Shown piece by piece: positions 1-8,482 of a DNA stretch of 64,000 bases. The notes beneath the pieces were generated by a model. The model worked only from the letters and a program-made list of their open reading frames with translations, ran no database searches and had not been told where the DNA came from. This DNA is from Desulfatitalea alkaliphila (GTDB lineage Bacteria > Desulfobacterota > Desulfobacteria > Desulfobacterales > Desulfosarcinaceae). Position numbers and translations under genes: made by a program. The number at the start of each line of letters is the position of its first letter. Position 1 is the first letter of the stretch. The stretch is from contig NZ_JALJRB010000022.1 of the NCBI RefSeq assembly GCF_022968795.1, forward strand, positions 1 to 64,000, in the 5' to 3' direction.

Positions 1-175
1 TGTAGATGGATCTGTGAGCACGGACTCAAAAAATGATGGCAAAATGAGGAAAAATGGACAAGAACGTCGAGGGAAAAAAGATGGAGCCCCCTCGCTTTCC
101 TTGGCCGGTTCGTAGTAGGGGGCTTCCGTCTATAAATCCTTAATTTTTGAGATCCTACCCTCGAGAGACTGAGAT

Positions 176-802
176 TTATTTTCCCTTTAACAACCTTTTT
201 CTGTTTGCCCCCGCAAGGCCGATTAAGCCAGCCCCAAGGAGCAGCATGGTTGCTGGTTCTGGCACTGGAGCTGTTGGTGCGACTTGAAACGTCAGAGTAT
301 AATTAGTAGAAAATTGATCATTTCTAAATAGATTAAGGTTAGTGTTATCAAAAAGATATAAACCCGCCCCTAAATTCAAATCGGAGAACAATTCAATGGT
401 GCCGGAATTCATAACATCTACCGTACCATTGTAAGCAATATCAACACCTTGTTCATCTTTTATAGCATATGAGGCAAATGCGCCCATAGCCCCTATAGTG
501 CCACCGTCGATGTAAGTAGTGTCAAAGGTTAAGTCTATAGAATTTAGGAATAAACCGGAATCGATAACAAAATAAAAGTCGTCCAGATCATAATCGGAGG
601 GATCAAGCTGTGATGACCCTTCGACCAAATTGGTTGCATCAGCGAATATGCTTCCACTTACTGTGTTTACCCCTAAACCGATACTGCCAATATATTGGCC
701 GTCCAAATCCGGAGGCTCAGTGTATGAAAGTGCATAACAATTAACCGACATTCCCAAAAAGCCACTAATTATAAAGAGTATTAAGACAGTTTTTATTTTC
801 AT
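176..802 (-). CDS. PEP-CTERM sorting domain protein
   Basis: Secreted protein of about 208 residues. It has an N-terminal signal peptide (Lys-rich start, hydrophobic ILFIISGFLGMSV, then Cys-Tyr-Ala). Its C-terminus is a textbook PEP-CTERM tag: Val-Pro-Glu-Pro-Ala-Thr, a hydrophobic helix rich in Leu, Gly and Ala, then a basic tail ending Arg-Lys-Arg-Leu-Leu-Lys-Gly-Lys. Such tags are recognised by exosortase and are typical of surface or matrix proteins of biofilm-forming Gram-negative bacteria; no exosortase is in the window. I chose the ATG at 802 because a strong GGGGGA Shine-Dalgarno sits just upstream; the ATG at 820 lies before that site. The central region (about residues 30-175) is a beta-rich exported domain I do not recognise. 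The gene follows a c-di-GMP-type leader, so expression is probably tied to the sessile state. Confidence 0.85.
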   Translation of the reverse strand: MKIKTVLILFIISGFLGMSVNCYALSYTEPPDLDGQYIGSIGLGVNTVSGSIFADATNLVEGSSQLDPSDYDLDDFYFVIDSGLFLNSIDLTFDTTYIDGGTIGAMGAFASYAIKDEQGVDIAYNGTVDVMNSGTIELFSDLNLGAGLYLFDNTNLNLFRNDQFSTNYTLTFQVAPTAPVPEPATMLLLGAGLIGLAGANRKRLLKGK

Positions 803-860
803 CCTATTTCCCCCTTTCATTTAATGTAGACACAGATCAGCGCTGAAACGTGATCTCGAT

Positions 861-980
861 AAAAAAACAAAAGCCAAGTCACCATCCAAGGCAACTCGGC
901 TTTCTCACGACGAGGTCTGTGGCGCTTGCCCCTATGAGACCCGTGGTTTTCCGTCCCTATCTCGCGACAGGTTTGGCTTT
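861..980 (-). promoter_or_regulatory. Cyclic-di-GMP-I (GEMM-I)-like riboswitch with overlapping intrinsic terminator
   Basis: Read on the minus strand from about 980 down to 890, the leader has the GEMM-I layout. A first hairpin CCTGTC-GCGA-GATAGG has a GNRA tetraloop, then comes GGGACGGAAAACC, then a second stem in which ACGGGTCT pairs with AGACCTCGT, then GCCGAGTTGCC. The last segment is also the 5' half of an 11-pair hairpin (GCCGAGTTGCC with GGTGACTTGGC, G-U pairs included, loop TTGGAT) followed by a T-rich run at 861-871. The 5' end (AAAAAGCCAAA) can also pair with the terminator 3' half. This is a transcription-attenuation arrangement about 60 nt upstream of the PEP-CTERM start. The match is by eye to the family consensus; the sign of control is not determined. 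Confidence 0.72.
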
Positions 981-1543
981 TTCTCGATTGTTGATCCTTT
1001 AGAACTTAGGGGTAAACATGCAAAAATCATGCGGCTGACGATCGTTTTCTCAACAAGGAGTTTAAATATATATAAACAAGAAGTTAGGGCGGTGACAAAT
1101 TTAACAAGCTATGGCGTGTGGTATGAAAAGTTGTTAATAATGAGAAAATTAGTTCCTATAAATTGTTGAAGTTCAATAGTTGCCTAAGCCTCATGGATGG
1201 CGCGTGGTATGCAAATCAGCCTGACGGTTGCATTCCAATGGTGTGTTGGAATGTTTTAATCGGGTTTTTGGCCCGTCATGGTCCGGTCGCATAATCAACT
1301 CAGGCGCTTCGTTGCTTATTCAAGACTTCCTGCCCATTCCTAAAAAAACCCAATCCAATCAGACGCGCAAGCGCATCCCTTTATCTGCCTTGCAAATCCA
1401 TCATTTTACTTGGCTGCGAATCCATCAAGTTACGAGTCCGCTCTCAGAGTGCCTCATTTTTTGACCTCCGTCAGTCAAAGTGTGTAAGTGTTGTGGATAA
1501 CAGACGGATTGGGTCGAAATGAGGCTTTATTCTATAAATAACA
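981..1543. other. Intergenic stretch without a supported gene
   Basis: About 560 bases, AT-rich at first. A 15-base near-repeat occurs twice, ATGGCGTGTGGTATG at 1111-1125 and ATGGCGCGTGGTATG at 1197-1211. A 78-codon open frame at 1228-1464 has no ribosome binding site and no recognisable protein character. The promoter for the riboswitch leader should lie just above 980 on the minus strand, but I see no convincing hexamer pair. Confidence 0.5.
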
Positions 1544-1571
1544 GAGGCCTACTGTTGGTACAGTAGGCCTC
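1544..1571 (-). terminator. Hairpin 3' of tRNA-Leu
   Basis: Perfect 11-base inverted repeat GAGGCCTACTG / CAGTAGGCCTC with a 6-base loop, nine bases past the tRNA CCA end on the minus strand. It is followed by TGTTATTTATAG, which is T-rich but not a clean U tract, so it could be a weak intrinsic terminator or a processing hairpin for the secG-tRNA transcript. Confidence 0.6.
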
Positions 1572-1579
1572 AAATTCGG

Positions 1580-1665
1580 TGGTGCCGAAGGCCGGACTTG
1601 AACCGGCACGGGTTGCCCCACTACCCCCTCAAGATAGCGTGTCTACCAAGTTCCACCACTTCGGC
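1580..1665 (-). tRNA. tRNA-Leu (anticodon GAG)
   Basis: An 86-nt class II tRNA with encoded CCA. The acceptor stem GCCGAAG pairs with CTTCGGC. The anticodon arm is CTATC-TTGAGGG-GGTAG, giving anticodon GAG (reads CUC/CUU). A variable arm (TGGGGCAACCCG) and a T arm with GGTTCAAGTCC are present. It lies immediately downstream of secG on the same strand; the secG-tRNA-Leu(GAG) order is also found in Escherichia coli (secG-leuU), so the arrangement is conserved and cotranscription is likely. Confidence 0.95.
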
Positions 1666-1741
1666 AAGGATTTTGTCATGGTGCGTTCGTTATTCCCTTA
1701 GGTGTTTCTTGTCATGGTTCTTTGTGATTTCGCTTGCAGCG

Positions 1742-2113
1742 TTACTCCCCGGTGGCCGGTGGTTGGGTTTCCGGCGGTGGCGCGACGGTGTCGGCCGGTG
1801 GTGGAACCGCCACGGGGGTTTCCGTGGTGGTTTGGGTCTGCACGGCGGGCGGCGGCGTGTCGGACAGCAGGCGCCCTTCGCTGCGGTTGCCGGCCATGTA
1901 GGCCAGCATCAGGGATGTCAGCATGAATACCACGGCCGCGGCGGTGGTGGCCTTGCTTAGAAAGGTGGAGGCGCCGGTGGTGCCGAAGAGGGTCTGGCTG
2001 GCGCCGCCGCCGAAGGCGGCGCCCATGTCGGCGCCTTTGCCTGTCTGCAGCAAGACGATGAGTATCAGAGCGATACACACGAAAACGTGAACGGCAACGA
2101 GCAATAGCGACAT
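1742..2113 (-). CDS. secG: Preprotein translocase subunit SecG
   Basis: Small inner-membrane subunit of the SecYEG translocon. The 123-residue product has the two expected transmembrane helices (about residues 3-22 and 52-73). Between them is the conserved loop LLQTGKGADMGAAFGGGASQTLFGTTG, whose Gly-rich segment is the family signature. The tail from about residue 85 is long, Pro/Thr-rich and low-complexity, as in many deltaproteobacterial SecG proteins. It starts 14 bases after the tpiA stop and precedes tRNA-Leu, so the likely transcript is gap-tpiA-secG-tRNA. Confidence 0.93.
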   Translation of the reverse strand: MSLLLVAVHVFVCIALILIVLLQTGKGADMGAAFGGGASQTLFGTTGASTFLSKATTAAAVVFMLTSLMLAYMAGNRSEGRLLSDTPPPAVQTQTTTETPVAVPPPADTVAPPPETQPPATGE

Positions 2114-2127
2114 TTTTTCAATCCATT

Positions 2128-2889
2128 TCAGCCCTGGTAGTGCACCAGTTGGCTAAACGTTTCTGGGTCGAGGCTGGCGCCGCCGACCAGGGCGCCATCC
2201 ACATCGGGCATGGCCATCAACGCCTTGACATTTCCGGGGTTGACGCTTCCGCCGTACAGGATGCGCATCGTTTCGGCCAGGTGCTTGTCCACGGTGTCGG
2301 CGATCAATTGTCGCACATGGGCATGCACTTCCTGAGCTTGTTCCTTGGTGGCGGTTTTGCCGGTGCCGATGGCCCAGACCGGTTCGTAGGCCACGACCAA
2401 CGATTGCAGATCCTGCGAAAATAGGCCTTCTAAACCGTTTTGGACCTGTTTGTCAAGTACAGAAAATGTTTGACCTGCCTCGCGCTGGGCTTCGCTTTCG
2501 CCGATGCAGAAAACGGGCTGCAGGTCGGCGGTCAGGGCGGCCCGGATTTTTTGGTTGACGGTGGTGTCGGTCTCACCGAAGAATTGGCGCCGTTCGGAAT
2601 GACCGATAATGACGTAGCGGCATCCGGCGGCCACCAGCATGCCGGGGGCGATTTCACCGGTGAAGGCGCCCTTGGATTCCCAGTGCATGTTCTGGCCCCC
2701 CAGGGCGATGGTGCTGCCGGCCAGGGCTTGGGCCACCGGCGCCAGGGCGGTGAAGGGTGGGGCCACCATCACTTCGACATCCTGGACGTCGGCCACCAGG
2801 GATTTGAGCTGTTGGACGGTCTGGACGGCCTCTTCGCCGGTTTTGTGCATTTTCCAGTTGCCGGCGATGAGGGGACGGCGCGTTGGCAT
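2128..2889 (-). CDS. tpiA: Triosephosphate isomerase
   Basis: Interconverts dihydroxyacetone phosphate and glyceraldehyde 3-phosphate in glycolysis and gluconeogenesis. The 253-residue length is normal for the family. The catalytic set is intact: Asn11-Trp-Lys13 near the N-terminus, His97 in IIGHSERR, and Glu169 in AYEPVWAIGTGK with the flexible loop 6 just after it. The phosphate-binding ILYGGSV and GALVGGASL motifs are near the C-terminus. A GGAGGAA ribosome site precedes the ATG. It lies between gap and secG in one run of minus-strand genes; pgk is not adjacent. Confidence 0.97.
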   Translation of the reverse strand: MPTRRPLIAGNWKMHKTGEEAVQTVQQLKSLVADVQDVEVMVAPPFTALAPVAQALAGSTIALGGQNMHWESKGAFTGEIAPGMLVAAGCRYVIIGHSERRQFFGETDTTVNQKIRAALTADLQPVFCIGESEAQREAGQTFSVLDKQVQNGLEGLFSQDLQSLVVAYEPVWAIGTGKTATKEQAQEVHAHVRQLIADTVDKHLAETMRILYGGSVNPGNVKALMAMPDVDGALVGGASLDPETFSQLVHYQG

Positions 2890-3007
2890 TGTGTTCCTCC
2901 ATTGTTTGGTGTCCGGCCGGAAACGGCATCCGGCGGCTGTCCGCCGTCGCTGTGCGCACGGTGGCGGACAGGCCTCCGTTTAGGATGGACACGCTTTTGG
3001 CGGTTCC

Positions 3008-4012
3008 TTACAGGGCGGCGCCCACCATGGCGGCCAGGTCCACCATGCGATGGGAATAGCCGGCTTCGTTGTCGTACCACGAGAGCACCTTGACCATCTG
3101 GTCGATGACATAGGTGGTGTCGGCATCCACGATGGAGGAGAGGGTGCTGCCGTTGAAGTCGCTGGAGACCAGGGGCAGTTCGCTGAAGCCCAGAATGCCG
3201 GCCATCTCGCCTTCGGCGGCGGCTTTCAAGGCCTGGTTGACTTCCGAGGTGGTGACACCGCTTTTGCCGATGTTGACCACCACGTCCACCAAGGAGACGT
3301 TGGGGGTGGGCACGCGGATGGCCAGGCCGTTGAGCTTGCCGGCCAGTTCGGGCAACACCAGGGCAACTGCCTTGGCGGCGCCGGTGGTGGTGGGGATCAT
3401 GGACAGGGCCGCGGCGCGGGCCCGGCGCAGGTCCTTGTGGGGAAAGTCGAGCAGGCGCTGGTCACCGGTATAGGAGTGGATGGTGGTCATCAGGCCGTTT
3501 TTGATGCCGAAGTTCTCCAGCAGTACTTTGGCCACGGGGGCCAGGCAGTTGGTGGTGCACGAGGCGTTGGAGATGACGTGGTGCTGGCGCGGATCATAGG
3601 TGGTGTGGTTGACGCCCATGACAATGGTGTGATCCGGCTCCTTGGCGGGGGCCGAGATGATCACCTTGCGCGCGCCGGCGGTCAGATGCTTGGCGGCACT
3701 GTCGCGATCCCGGAACAGGCCGGTGCACTCCATGACGATGTCCACGCCCAGCTCCTTCCACGGCAGTTCGGCGGGGTCGCGGTGGGCGGTGTAGGAGATG
3801 CGTTGATCGTCAACGACGATGGCTTTCTCCTCGGCACGGATATTGTTGCTCAGCTTGCCGTGTACCGAGTCGTAGGTGAGCAGGTGGGCCATGGTGGCCG
3901 CATCTGTCAGATCGTTGATGGCCACCACCGACACGTCGGAGTGTTTCAGAGCCGCACGAAACACCATGCGGCCGATTCTGCCGAAACCGTTGATTGCAAC
4001 TTTGACGGACAT
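3008..4012 (-). CDS. gap: Glyceraldehyde-3-phosphate dehydrogenase, type I
   Basis: NAD-dependent oxidation and phosphorylation of glyceraldehyde 3-phosphate in the cytosol. The 334-residue product has the Rossmann motif NGFGRIGR (residues 8-15), Asp34 after the second strand (the residue that favours NAD over NADP), catalytic Cys152 in SNASCTTNCLAP and the activating His179 in TTIHSYTGDQ. An AGGAGG ribosome site precedes the ATG. The first gene of the gap-tpiA-secG run; about 90 bases upstream is the near-palindrome ATGGCAATAATGCCAT (4103-4118 region). Confidence 0.97.
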   Translation of the reverse strand: MSVKVAINGFGRIGRMVFRAALKHSDVSVVAINDLTDAATMAHLLTYDSVHGKLSNNIRAEEKAIVVDDQRISYTAHRDPAELPWKELGVDIVMECTGLFRDRDSAAKHLTAGARKVIISAPAKEPDHTIVMGVNHTTYDPRQHHVISNASCTTNCLAPVAKVLLENFGIKNGLMTTIHSYTGDQRLLDFPHKDLRRARAAALSMIPTTTGAAKAVALVLPELAGKLNGLAIRVPTPNVSLVDVVVNIGKSGVTTSEVNQALKAAAEGEMAGILGFSELPLVSSDFNGSTLSSIVDADTTYVIDQMVKVLSWYDNEAGYSHRMVDLAAMVGAAL

Positions 4013-4211
4013 CGTTCCTCCTTTTTTGCTCGCCGTAAAGACGCTACCGCGAGGTCGCAGCGAGAGTTGTGAGTTTGACGAATTTCAAACGGCAATGGCG
4101 GGCCGATGGCAATAATGCCATTTTCCCCGTGCCTTCGCCGGGCACCCAAACGGAACATTTGAAACTGCTCGTGGCGCAGGTATCGCACTTGACAAAGAAA
4201 CCGTTCGGGAA

Positions 4212-4631
4212 TCAGCCCGTACTGCGCTTGTTCCCTTTCAATATGCCGCTGGCCAAGGAGATGCTCTTCTTGCCGAAATTTTCCAGGGATTGGGCCAACT
4301 CCGTCAACCCTTTGTTTTTGCGCAGGCTGATGGCTTTGATCACCATGGGCAGATTGACGCCCGAAATGACCTCGATGTGGCCCTCGTCCAGGAAAGCGTA
4401 GCTGAGGTTGGAGGGCGTACCGCCGAACATGTCGGTCATGATCAGCACTCCCGTGCCGCTGTTCAACTGTTTGATCCCTTTTTCGATTTTGGCGCGCAGG
4501 GCGGCGGCGTTTTCGCGCAGATCGATGGATACCGCCATCAAGGCGGGGGGCGGTTCCCCGAGGATGAATTCGACGCAATCGATCAAGGCGTCGCCCAGTT
4601 GTCTGTGGCTGACGATGAGGATTCCTATCAT
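4212..4631 (-). CDS. PTS EIIA component, mannose/fructose family
   Basis: Single-domain EIIA of the mannose superfamily, 139 residues from the ATG at 4631. The phospho-acceptor His is residue 9 in MIGILIVSHRQLG, and the family motif MTDMFGGTPSN follows about 50 residues later. An alternative ATG at 4658 has a plausible GGTGG site; the 4631 start matches where homologues usually begin. It lies downstream of rapZ, in the position often held by ptsH-like or EIIA genes in proteobacterial rpoN operons. No permease (EIIC/EIID) is present, so a regulatory phosphorelay role is more likely than sugar uptake. Confidence 0.88.
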   Translation of the reverse strand: MIGILIVSHRQLGDALIDCVEFILGEPPPALMAVSIDLRENAAALRAKIEKGIKQLNSGTGVLIMTDMFGGTPSNLSYAFLDEGHIEVISGVNLPMVIKAISLRKNKGLTELAQSLENFGKKSISLASGILKGNKRSTG

Positions 4632-4760
4632 TTTGGTTGTGTTGTCCTTTGTTTGCATCCTGTGTCCACCCGGAGGCGATTGGAAATATCTTCCGGTATA
4701 TGGGTTAGGGGCGTTAAGCCACAATTCATGCCCGAGGTCAAGGGTGATGACGGGCCGCGG

Positions 4761-5633
4761 TCAACCGAAACGGATGTCGCGATGCATCAGGCGCACGGTG
4801 GGTTGGGTGAGGCGAATGTGATCATAGACCTGCTGGGCGATGACCACGGAACGGTGCCTTCCGCCGGTGCAGCCGATGGCAAGGGTGAGGTAAGCCTTGC
4901 CTTCCTTGACGTACAGGGGAATCAGTTGATCGAGCAATTTCAAGTAAGATTCCAAAAATAAGCCCGTCTGCGGATCTTGCAAGACAAATTCCCGAATTTG
5001 ATCCGATTCGCCGTCCAGGGGTTTGAGTTCCGGCACGAAGTAGGGGTTTTTCAGAAAGCGCACATCGATCAGGAGGTCGGCTTCGGCCGGGGTGCCGTAT
5101 TTGAAGCCGAAGGAGATGACGTTGATGGCCATGCCGGTGATGGCGGTGTATTGCCGGGCGATATTGAAAATGGCGAACTTGAGTTCATGGACGCTCAGGT
5201 GGGTGGTGTCGATGACATGGTCGGCGGTTTTGCGCAGGGGCTGCAGTTGGTGTTTCTCGGCGCGCACGGCCTCCAGCAGGCTGCCGTCCCGCCCCAAGGG
5301 GTGGTGGCGCCGGGTCTGGTTGTAGCGTCGCAGCAGCACCTGGTCGTCGGCATCCAGGAAGACGATTTTGGCCTGGTACCCTTTGTTTTTCAAATCGGCG
5401 AGCATCCGGCCGTGGCCGTCGAGAAAGTGCCTGTCGCGCAGGTCCATGCCGAAGGCCCATCCGGCCACATCGTTGTCGGCGGCCTGCTCGGCGGCTTGTT
5501 GCAGAAAAGGGGGCATCAGGCCCACCGGCATGTTGTCGACGCAGAAAAAGCCGGCGTCTTCGAAGGTGGCCAGGGCCGTGCTTTTGCCGGAGCCGGAGGA
5601 TCCGGTAACGATGATGATGGTGCGTGGTTGCAT
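4761..5633 (-). CDS. rapZ: RNase adapter protein RapZ / YvcJ-type nucleotide-binding protein
   Basis: The 290-residue product carries a P-loop GSSGSGKS at residues 11-18, the family segment DNMPVGLMP, and the highly conserved C-terminal CTGGRHRSV at about residues 255-263, which belongs to the RNA-binding domain. In Enterobacteria RapZ delivers the GlmZ small RNA to RNase E and so tunes glucosamine-6-phosphate synthesis. In other phyla the RNA target is not known, so only the family can be asserted here. It sits between ptsN and an EIIA gene, the usual rpoN-operon position. No strong ribosome site is visible at the ATG. Confidence 0.93.
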   Translation of the reverse strand: MQPRTIIIVTGSSGSGKSTALATFEDAGFFCVDNMPVGLMPPFLQQAAEQAADNDVAGWAFGMDLRDRHFLDGHGRMLADLKNKGYQAKIVFLDADDQVLLRRYNQTRRHHPLGRDGSLLEAVRAEKHQLQPLRKTADHVIDTTHLSVHELKFAIFNIARQYTAITGMAINVISFGFKYGTPAEADLLIDVRFLKNPYFVPELKPLDGESDQIREFVLQDPQTGLFLESYLKLLDQLIPLYVKEGKAYLTLAIGCTGGRHRSVVIAQQVYDHIRLTQPTVRLMHRDIRFG

Positions 5634-5718
5634 GCCGTTAGACGGTGGTGGTTAGTGGTTCGGGGCGGGGTGCAGGCATTTTTCGCCGCCTTCCCAAGCC
5701 CGGTTCAATGTTTGGGTG

Positions 5719-6177
5719 TCAGAACGCTTCGTCCGTTTCGCCGATGATTTCCAGGACCGCTTCGGTGGATGCGGCCTGCATGAGCTGTGATTTGAACTCC
5801 TCCTGCTTGAGCAGGCGCGATATGCGGGCCAACAGTTTCAAGTGTTGGCCCGCTTCGTTTTCCGGTGAGAGCAACAGGAAAAAGAGATGGGTGGGCCGCC
5901 CGTCCATCGATTCGAAAGCCACGCCGTGCCGGCTCAATCCGAAGCCCACCAGCAAGGACGGCAATCCTTGCAGCTTGCCGTGGGGGATGCCGATGCCGCC
6001 GCCGATGCCGGTGCTGCCCAGGCGCTCCCGTTCCATGAGCACCCGCACCAGCTCATCTTGGGGTGTGCCGGTTATGCGGGCTACGGGGGCCGCCAATTCG
6101 TCGAGCACCGTCTTTTTGTCCCTGGCGCGCAGATCGATGTTGATGGCCTCCGGGTGGAGCACTTCCAATAGCTTCAT
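5719..6177 (-). CDS. ptsN: PTS nitrogen-regulatory EIIA (PtsN)
   Basis: EIIA of the fructose/nitrogen family, 152 residues. The phospho-accepting histidine is His66 in GGGIGIPHGK, the family signature. PtsN is the terminal acceptor of the PTS-Ntr relay and acts by binding regulators and transporters rather than by moving sugar. The C-terminal segment with LLSPENEAGQHLKLLARISRLL is also typical. It is encoded after hpf and rpoN, the conserved neighbourhood for this regulatory branch. The EI-Ntr and NPr partners are not in the window. Confidence 0.94.
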   Translation of the reverse strand: MKLLEVLHPEAINIDLRARDKKTVLDELAAPVARITGTPQDELVRVLMERERLGSTGIGGGIGIPHGKLQGLPSLLVGFGLSRHGVAFESMDGRPTHLFFLLLSPENEAGQHLKLLARISRLLKQEEFKSQLMQAASTEAVLEIIGETDEAF

Positions 6178-6386
6178 ACCGCATCACCGTTGTTTCATCG
6201 CGTGGGCCTTTCCGGTGGCTGGATGTGGATCACAGCCGTTATGCCCGGAAAGGCCCGATTGGTCCATTCGACGGAAGTATGAAGGTCGGATGGTTTTCGT
6301 TTCAGTGTCCATCCGTATTCAGCAACTTGCGGGCTTGACCCCAACCGCAAGCCACCCTTGACGGATGACCACGTTGCAAAGCGTTC

Positions 6387-6923
6387 TCATGGATTGGGTT
6401 GAATCAACCCGTAGTTGCCGTCCTTGCGCCGGTAGAGCACGTTGACACGATCCGAACGGGCGTTGGTGAACACCAGAAAGTTGTTGTCGACCAAATCCAT
6501 CTGCATGACGGCCTCGTCCACGTCCATGGGTTTGTATTCGATGTTTTGCACCATGACACGCCGTTCGCCGTCATCCTCCATGACCACGGCACCGGTGGGT
6601 TCGCCCATGGCCGTCTTTGCCTTGCCTTTGCCGGACCGTCGCTCCCTTACCTTCTGCTTGTTTTTCTTGATCTGTTTTTCCAGTTTGTCCAGCACCATGT
6701 CGATGGCCGCGTACATGTCCTCGGTCTCTTCCTTGCCGACGATATTGAGCCGGTCGCCGATGATGTTCACTTCGGCGATGTGACGGAATTTTTCGACCGA
6801 CAGCACGACATTGGCCTCACCGGGATTGTAGAGGTATTTGTCGAAACGGTCGAGTTTGTCGCTGATGTAGGATTTGAGGTGGTCGGAGGGGTCGAGGTTC
6901 TTGAAGGTCACGGATGTTTGCAT
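6387..6923 (-). CDS. hpf: Ribosome hibernation promoting factor, long form
   Basis: About 178 residues: an N-terminal S30Ae/HPF domain (roughly residues 1-105, with LKSYISDKLDRFDKY and the basic IKKNKQKVRERR stretch), a linker, and a C-terminal dimerisation domain containing YKPMDVDEAVMQMDLVDNNFLVFTNA. The two-domain long form makes 100S ribosome dimers on its own in stationary phase or stress. I placed the start at the ATG at 6923, where AGGAGG is eight bases upstream; a GTG six bases earlier is too close to that site. It lies directly downstream of rpoN, as in many proteobacteria. Confidence 0.93.
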   Translation of the reverse strand: MQTSVTFKNLDPSDHLKSYISDKLDRFDKYLYNPGEANVVLSVEKFRHIAEVNIIGDRLNIVGKEETEDMYAAIDMVLDKLEKQIKKNKQKVRERRSGKGKAKTAMGEPTGAVVMEDDGERRVMVQNIEYKPMDVDEAVMQMDLVDNNFLVFTNARSDRVNVLYRRKDGNYGLIQPNP

Positions 6924-7043
6924 AGACACTGCCTCCTTCTGGGTTGATCCTGCCGTTTGGTTTGGTCGACGGTTGTCGGCACGTTGTCTTTGATTATAAC
7001 AGTAAATCGTATTGACCGGAAAGCAACAGTTGCATGGCCGCTG

Positions 7044-8480
7044 TCAGGAATAGCGCTTGCGTTTGCTCGAGGGCAGAACACCCATCATTTCCCGGTACTT
7101 GGCCACTGTGCGCCGGGCGATGTCGATGTTTTCGGCCTTGAGCAGATCCGCCATCTTGCTGTCGGAGTAGGGGCGGCGGGCATCCTCGCTTTCGATCAGG
7201 CGGCGGATCTTTTCCTGCACGCTGGCCGAGGCGATGGCCTCACCGTGAACCCGCTTGATGGAGCTGTTGAAAAAATATTTCAGTTCGAAGATGCCCTGGG
7301 GGGTGTAGGCGTATTTGTTGGTGGTGACCCGGCTGATGGTCGATTCGTGCATGCCGATATCCTCGGCCACGTCCCGCAGTACCATGGGCTTGAGGTGCGC
7401 GATGCCCTTGTCGAAAAAATCGTGCTGGTACTTGAGGATGCTTTCCATCACTTTGTAGATGGTTTTCTGGCGTTGGTGAATGCTGCGGATCAGCCAGGCG
7501 GCGGAGCGTAGTTTGTCCTGGATGTAGTTGCGTGCGTTGCCGCCCACGTCTTTGTCGCGGGTGATGGCTTGCTTGTAGAAGGTGTTCACCTTCAACTTGG
7601 GCAAACCGTCGTCGTTGATGACGATGGCGAATCCGTCCTCGGTTTTGTGCACGTAGATGTCCGGGGTGATGTACTGCGGCTCTTCGGAGCTGAACTGGCG
7701 TCCCGGTTTGGGCTCCATCTGGGTGATGACGTTGACGGCGGCGATCACCTCGTCCAAACCGACCTTGAGGGCGCGGCAGATGGCTTTGTAGTTTTTGTTT
7801 TCCAGGTGATTGATGTGGCCGCTGATGATCTTGCCCACCAGGGTGTCCTTCAATCCCAGGTGGCGGGCCTGCAGCAGAAGGCATTCGGTGAGGTCCCGGG
7901 CACAGACGCCGACGGGATCGAAGCTTTGCATCAGGAAGAGCACCTCTTCGATGTCCTCTTCGCTCACACCGGCTTGCTCGGCCAGATCGGCGGCGCTGGT
8001 TTTCAAGTAACCGTCGGTGTCCAGGTTGCCGATGATCAGGCTGCCGATGCGTTCTTCTTCCGGGCTGGGGTCGGCCATCAGCAGTTGCCAGAGCAGATGG
8101 TCGGTCAACGATTCCTTGTGGGAGATGAACGCTTCGTACTGGGGCGCGTCACGGTCCTCGGTCTCGAACCGGATCCGGCCGGGCGAGTTGTACTCGTCGA
8201 TGTAGTTGCTCCAGTCGATGTCACCGGGGATCTTTTCGTCGATGGTCACTTCCTGGGGCTTGTCCACCGTGGCCGGTTGAACTTGATCCTCCTGGCCGAG
8301 TTGATCCCTGGAGATCGATTCCTGGGACTCTTCCAGGGTGGGGTTCTCCTCCAGCTCCTGGCGGATGGCGTCCATCAACTCCAGACGGGATAGCTGCAAC
8401 AGCTTGATCGCCATCTGCAGCTGGGGCGTCATGATCAGTTGCTGGGTCAGTTTGAGTTGTTGTCGTAGTTCAATGGCCAT
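7044..8480 (-). CDS. rpoN: RNA polymerase sigma-54 factor RpoN
   Basis: Alternative sigma factor that needs AAA+ activators and reads -24/-12 promoters. The 478-residue product has all three regions: a Gln-rich activator-interacting N-terminus (LRQQLKLTQQLIMTPQLQMAIKLLQ), the acidic region II, the core-binding and HTH region III, and the diagnostic RpoN box ARRTVAKYRE near the C-terminus. Its start codon lies two bases past the lptB stop, so translation is probably coupled to the LPS-export genes. No sigma-54 activator is found in this window. Confidence 0.96.
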   Translation of the reverse strand: MAIELRQQLKLTQQLIMTPQLQMAIKLLQLSRLELMDAIRQELEENPTLEESQESISRDQLGQEDQVQPATVDKPQEVTIDEKIPGDIDWSNYIDEYNSPGRIRFETEDRDAPQYEAFISHKESLTDHLLWQLLMADPSPEEERIGSLIIGNLDTDGYLKTSAADLAEQAGVSEEDIEEVLFLMQSFDPVGVCARDLTECLLLQARHLGLKDTLVGKIISGHINHLENKNYKAICRALKVGLDEVIAAVNVITQMEPKPGRQFSSEEPQYITPDIYVHKTEDGFAIVINDDGLPKLKVNTFYKQAITRDKDVGGNARNYIQDKLRSAAWLIRSIHQRQKTIYKVMESILKYQHDFFDKGIAHLKPMVLRDVAEDIGMHESTISRVTTNKYAYTPQGIFELKYFFNSSIKRVHGEAIASASVQEKIRRLIESEDARRPYSDSKMADLLKAENIDIARRTVAKYREMMGVLPSSKRKRYS

Positions 8481-8482
8481 CG

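Noticed and set aside
1228-1464. Short open frame of 78 codons
   Set aside because: No ribosome site or protein-like composition; intergenic.
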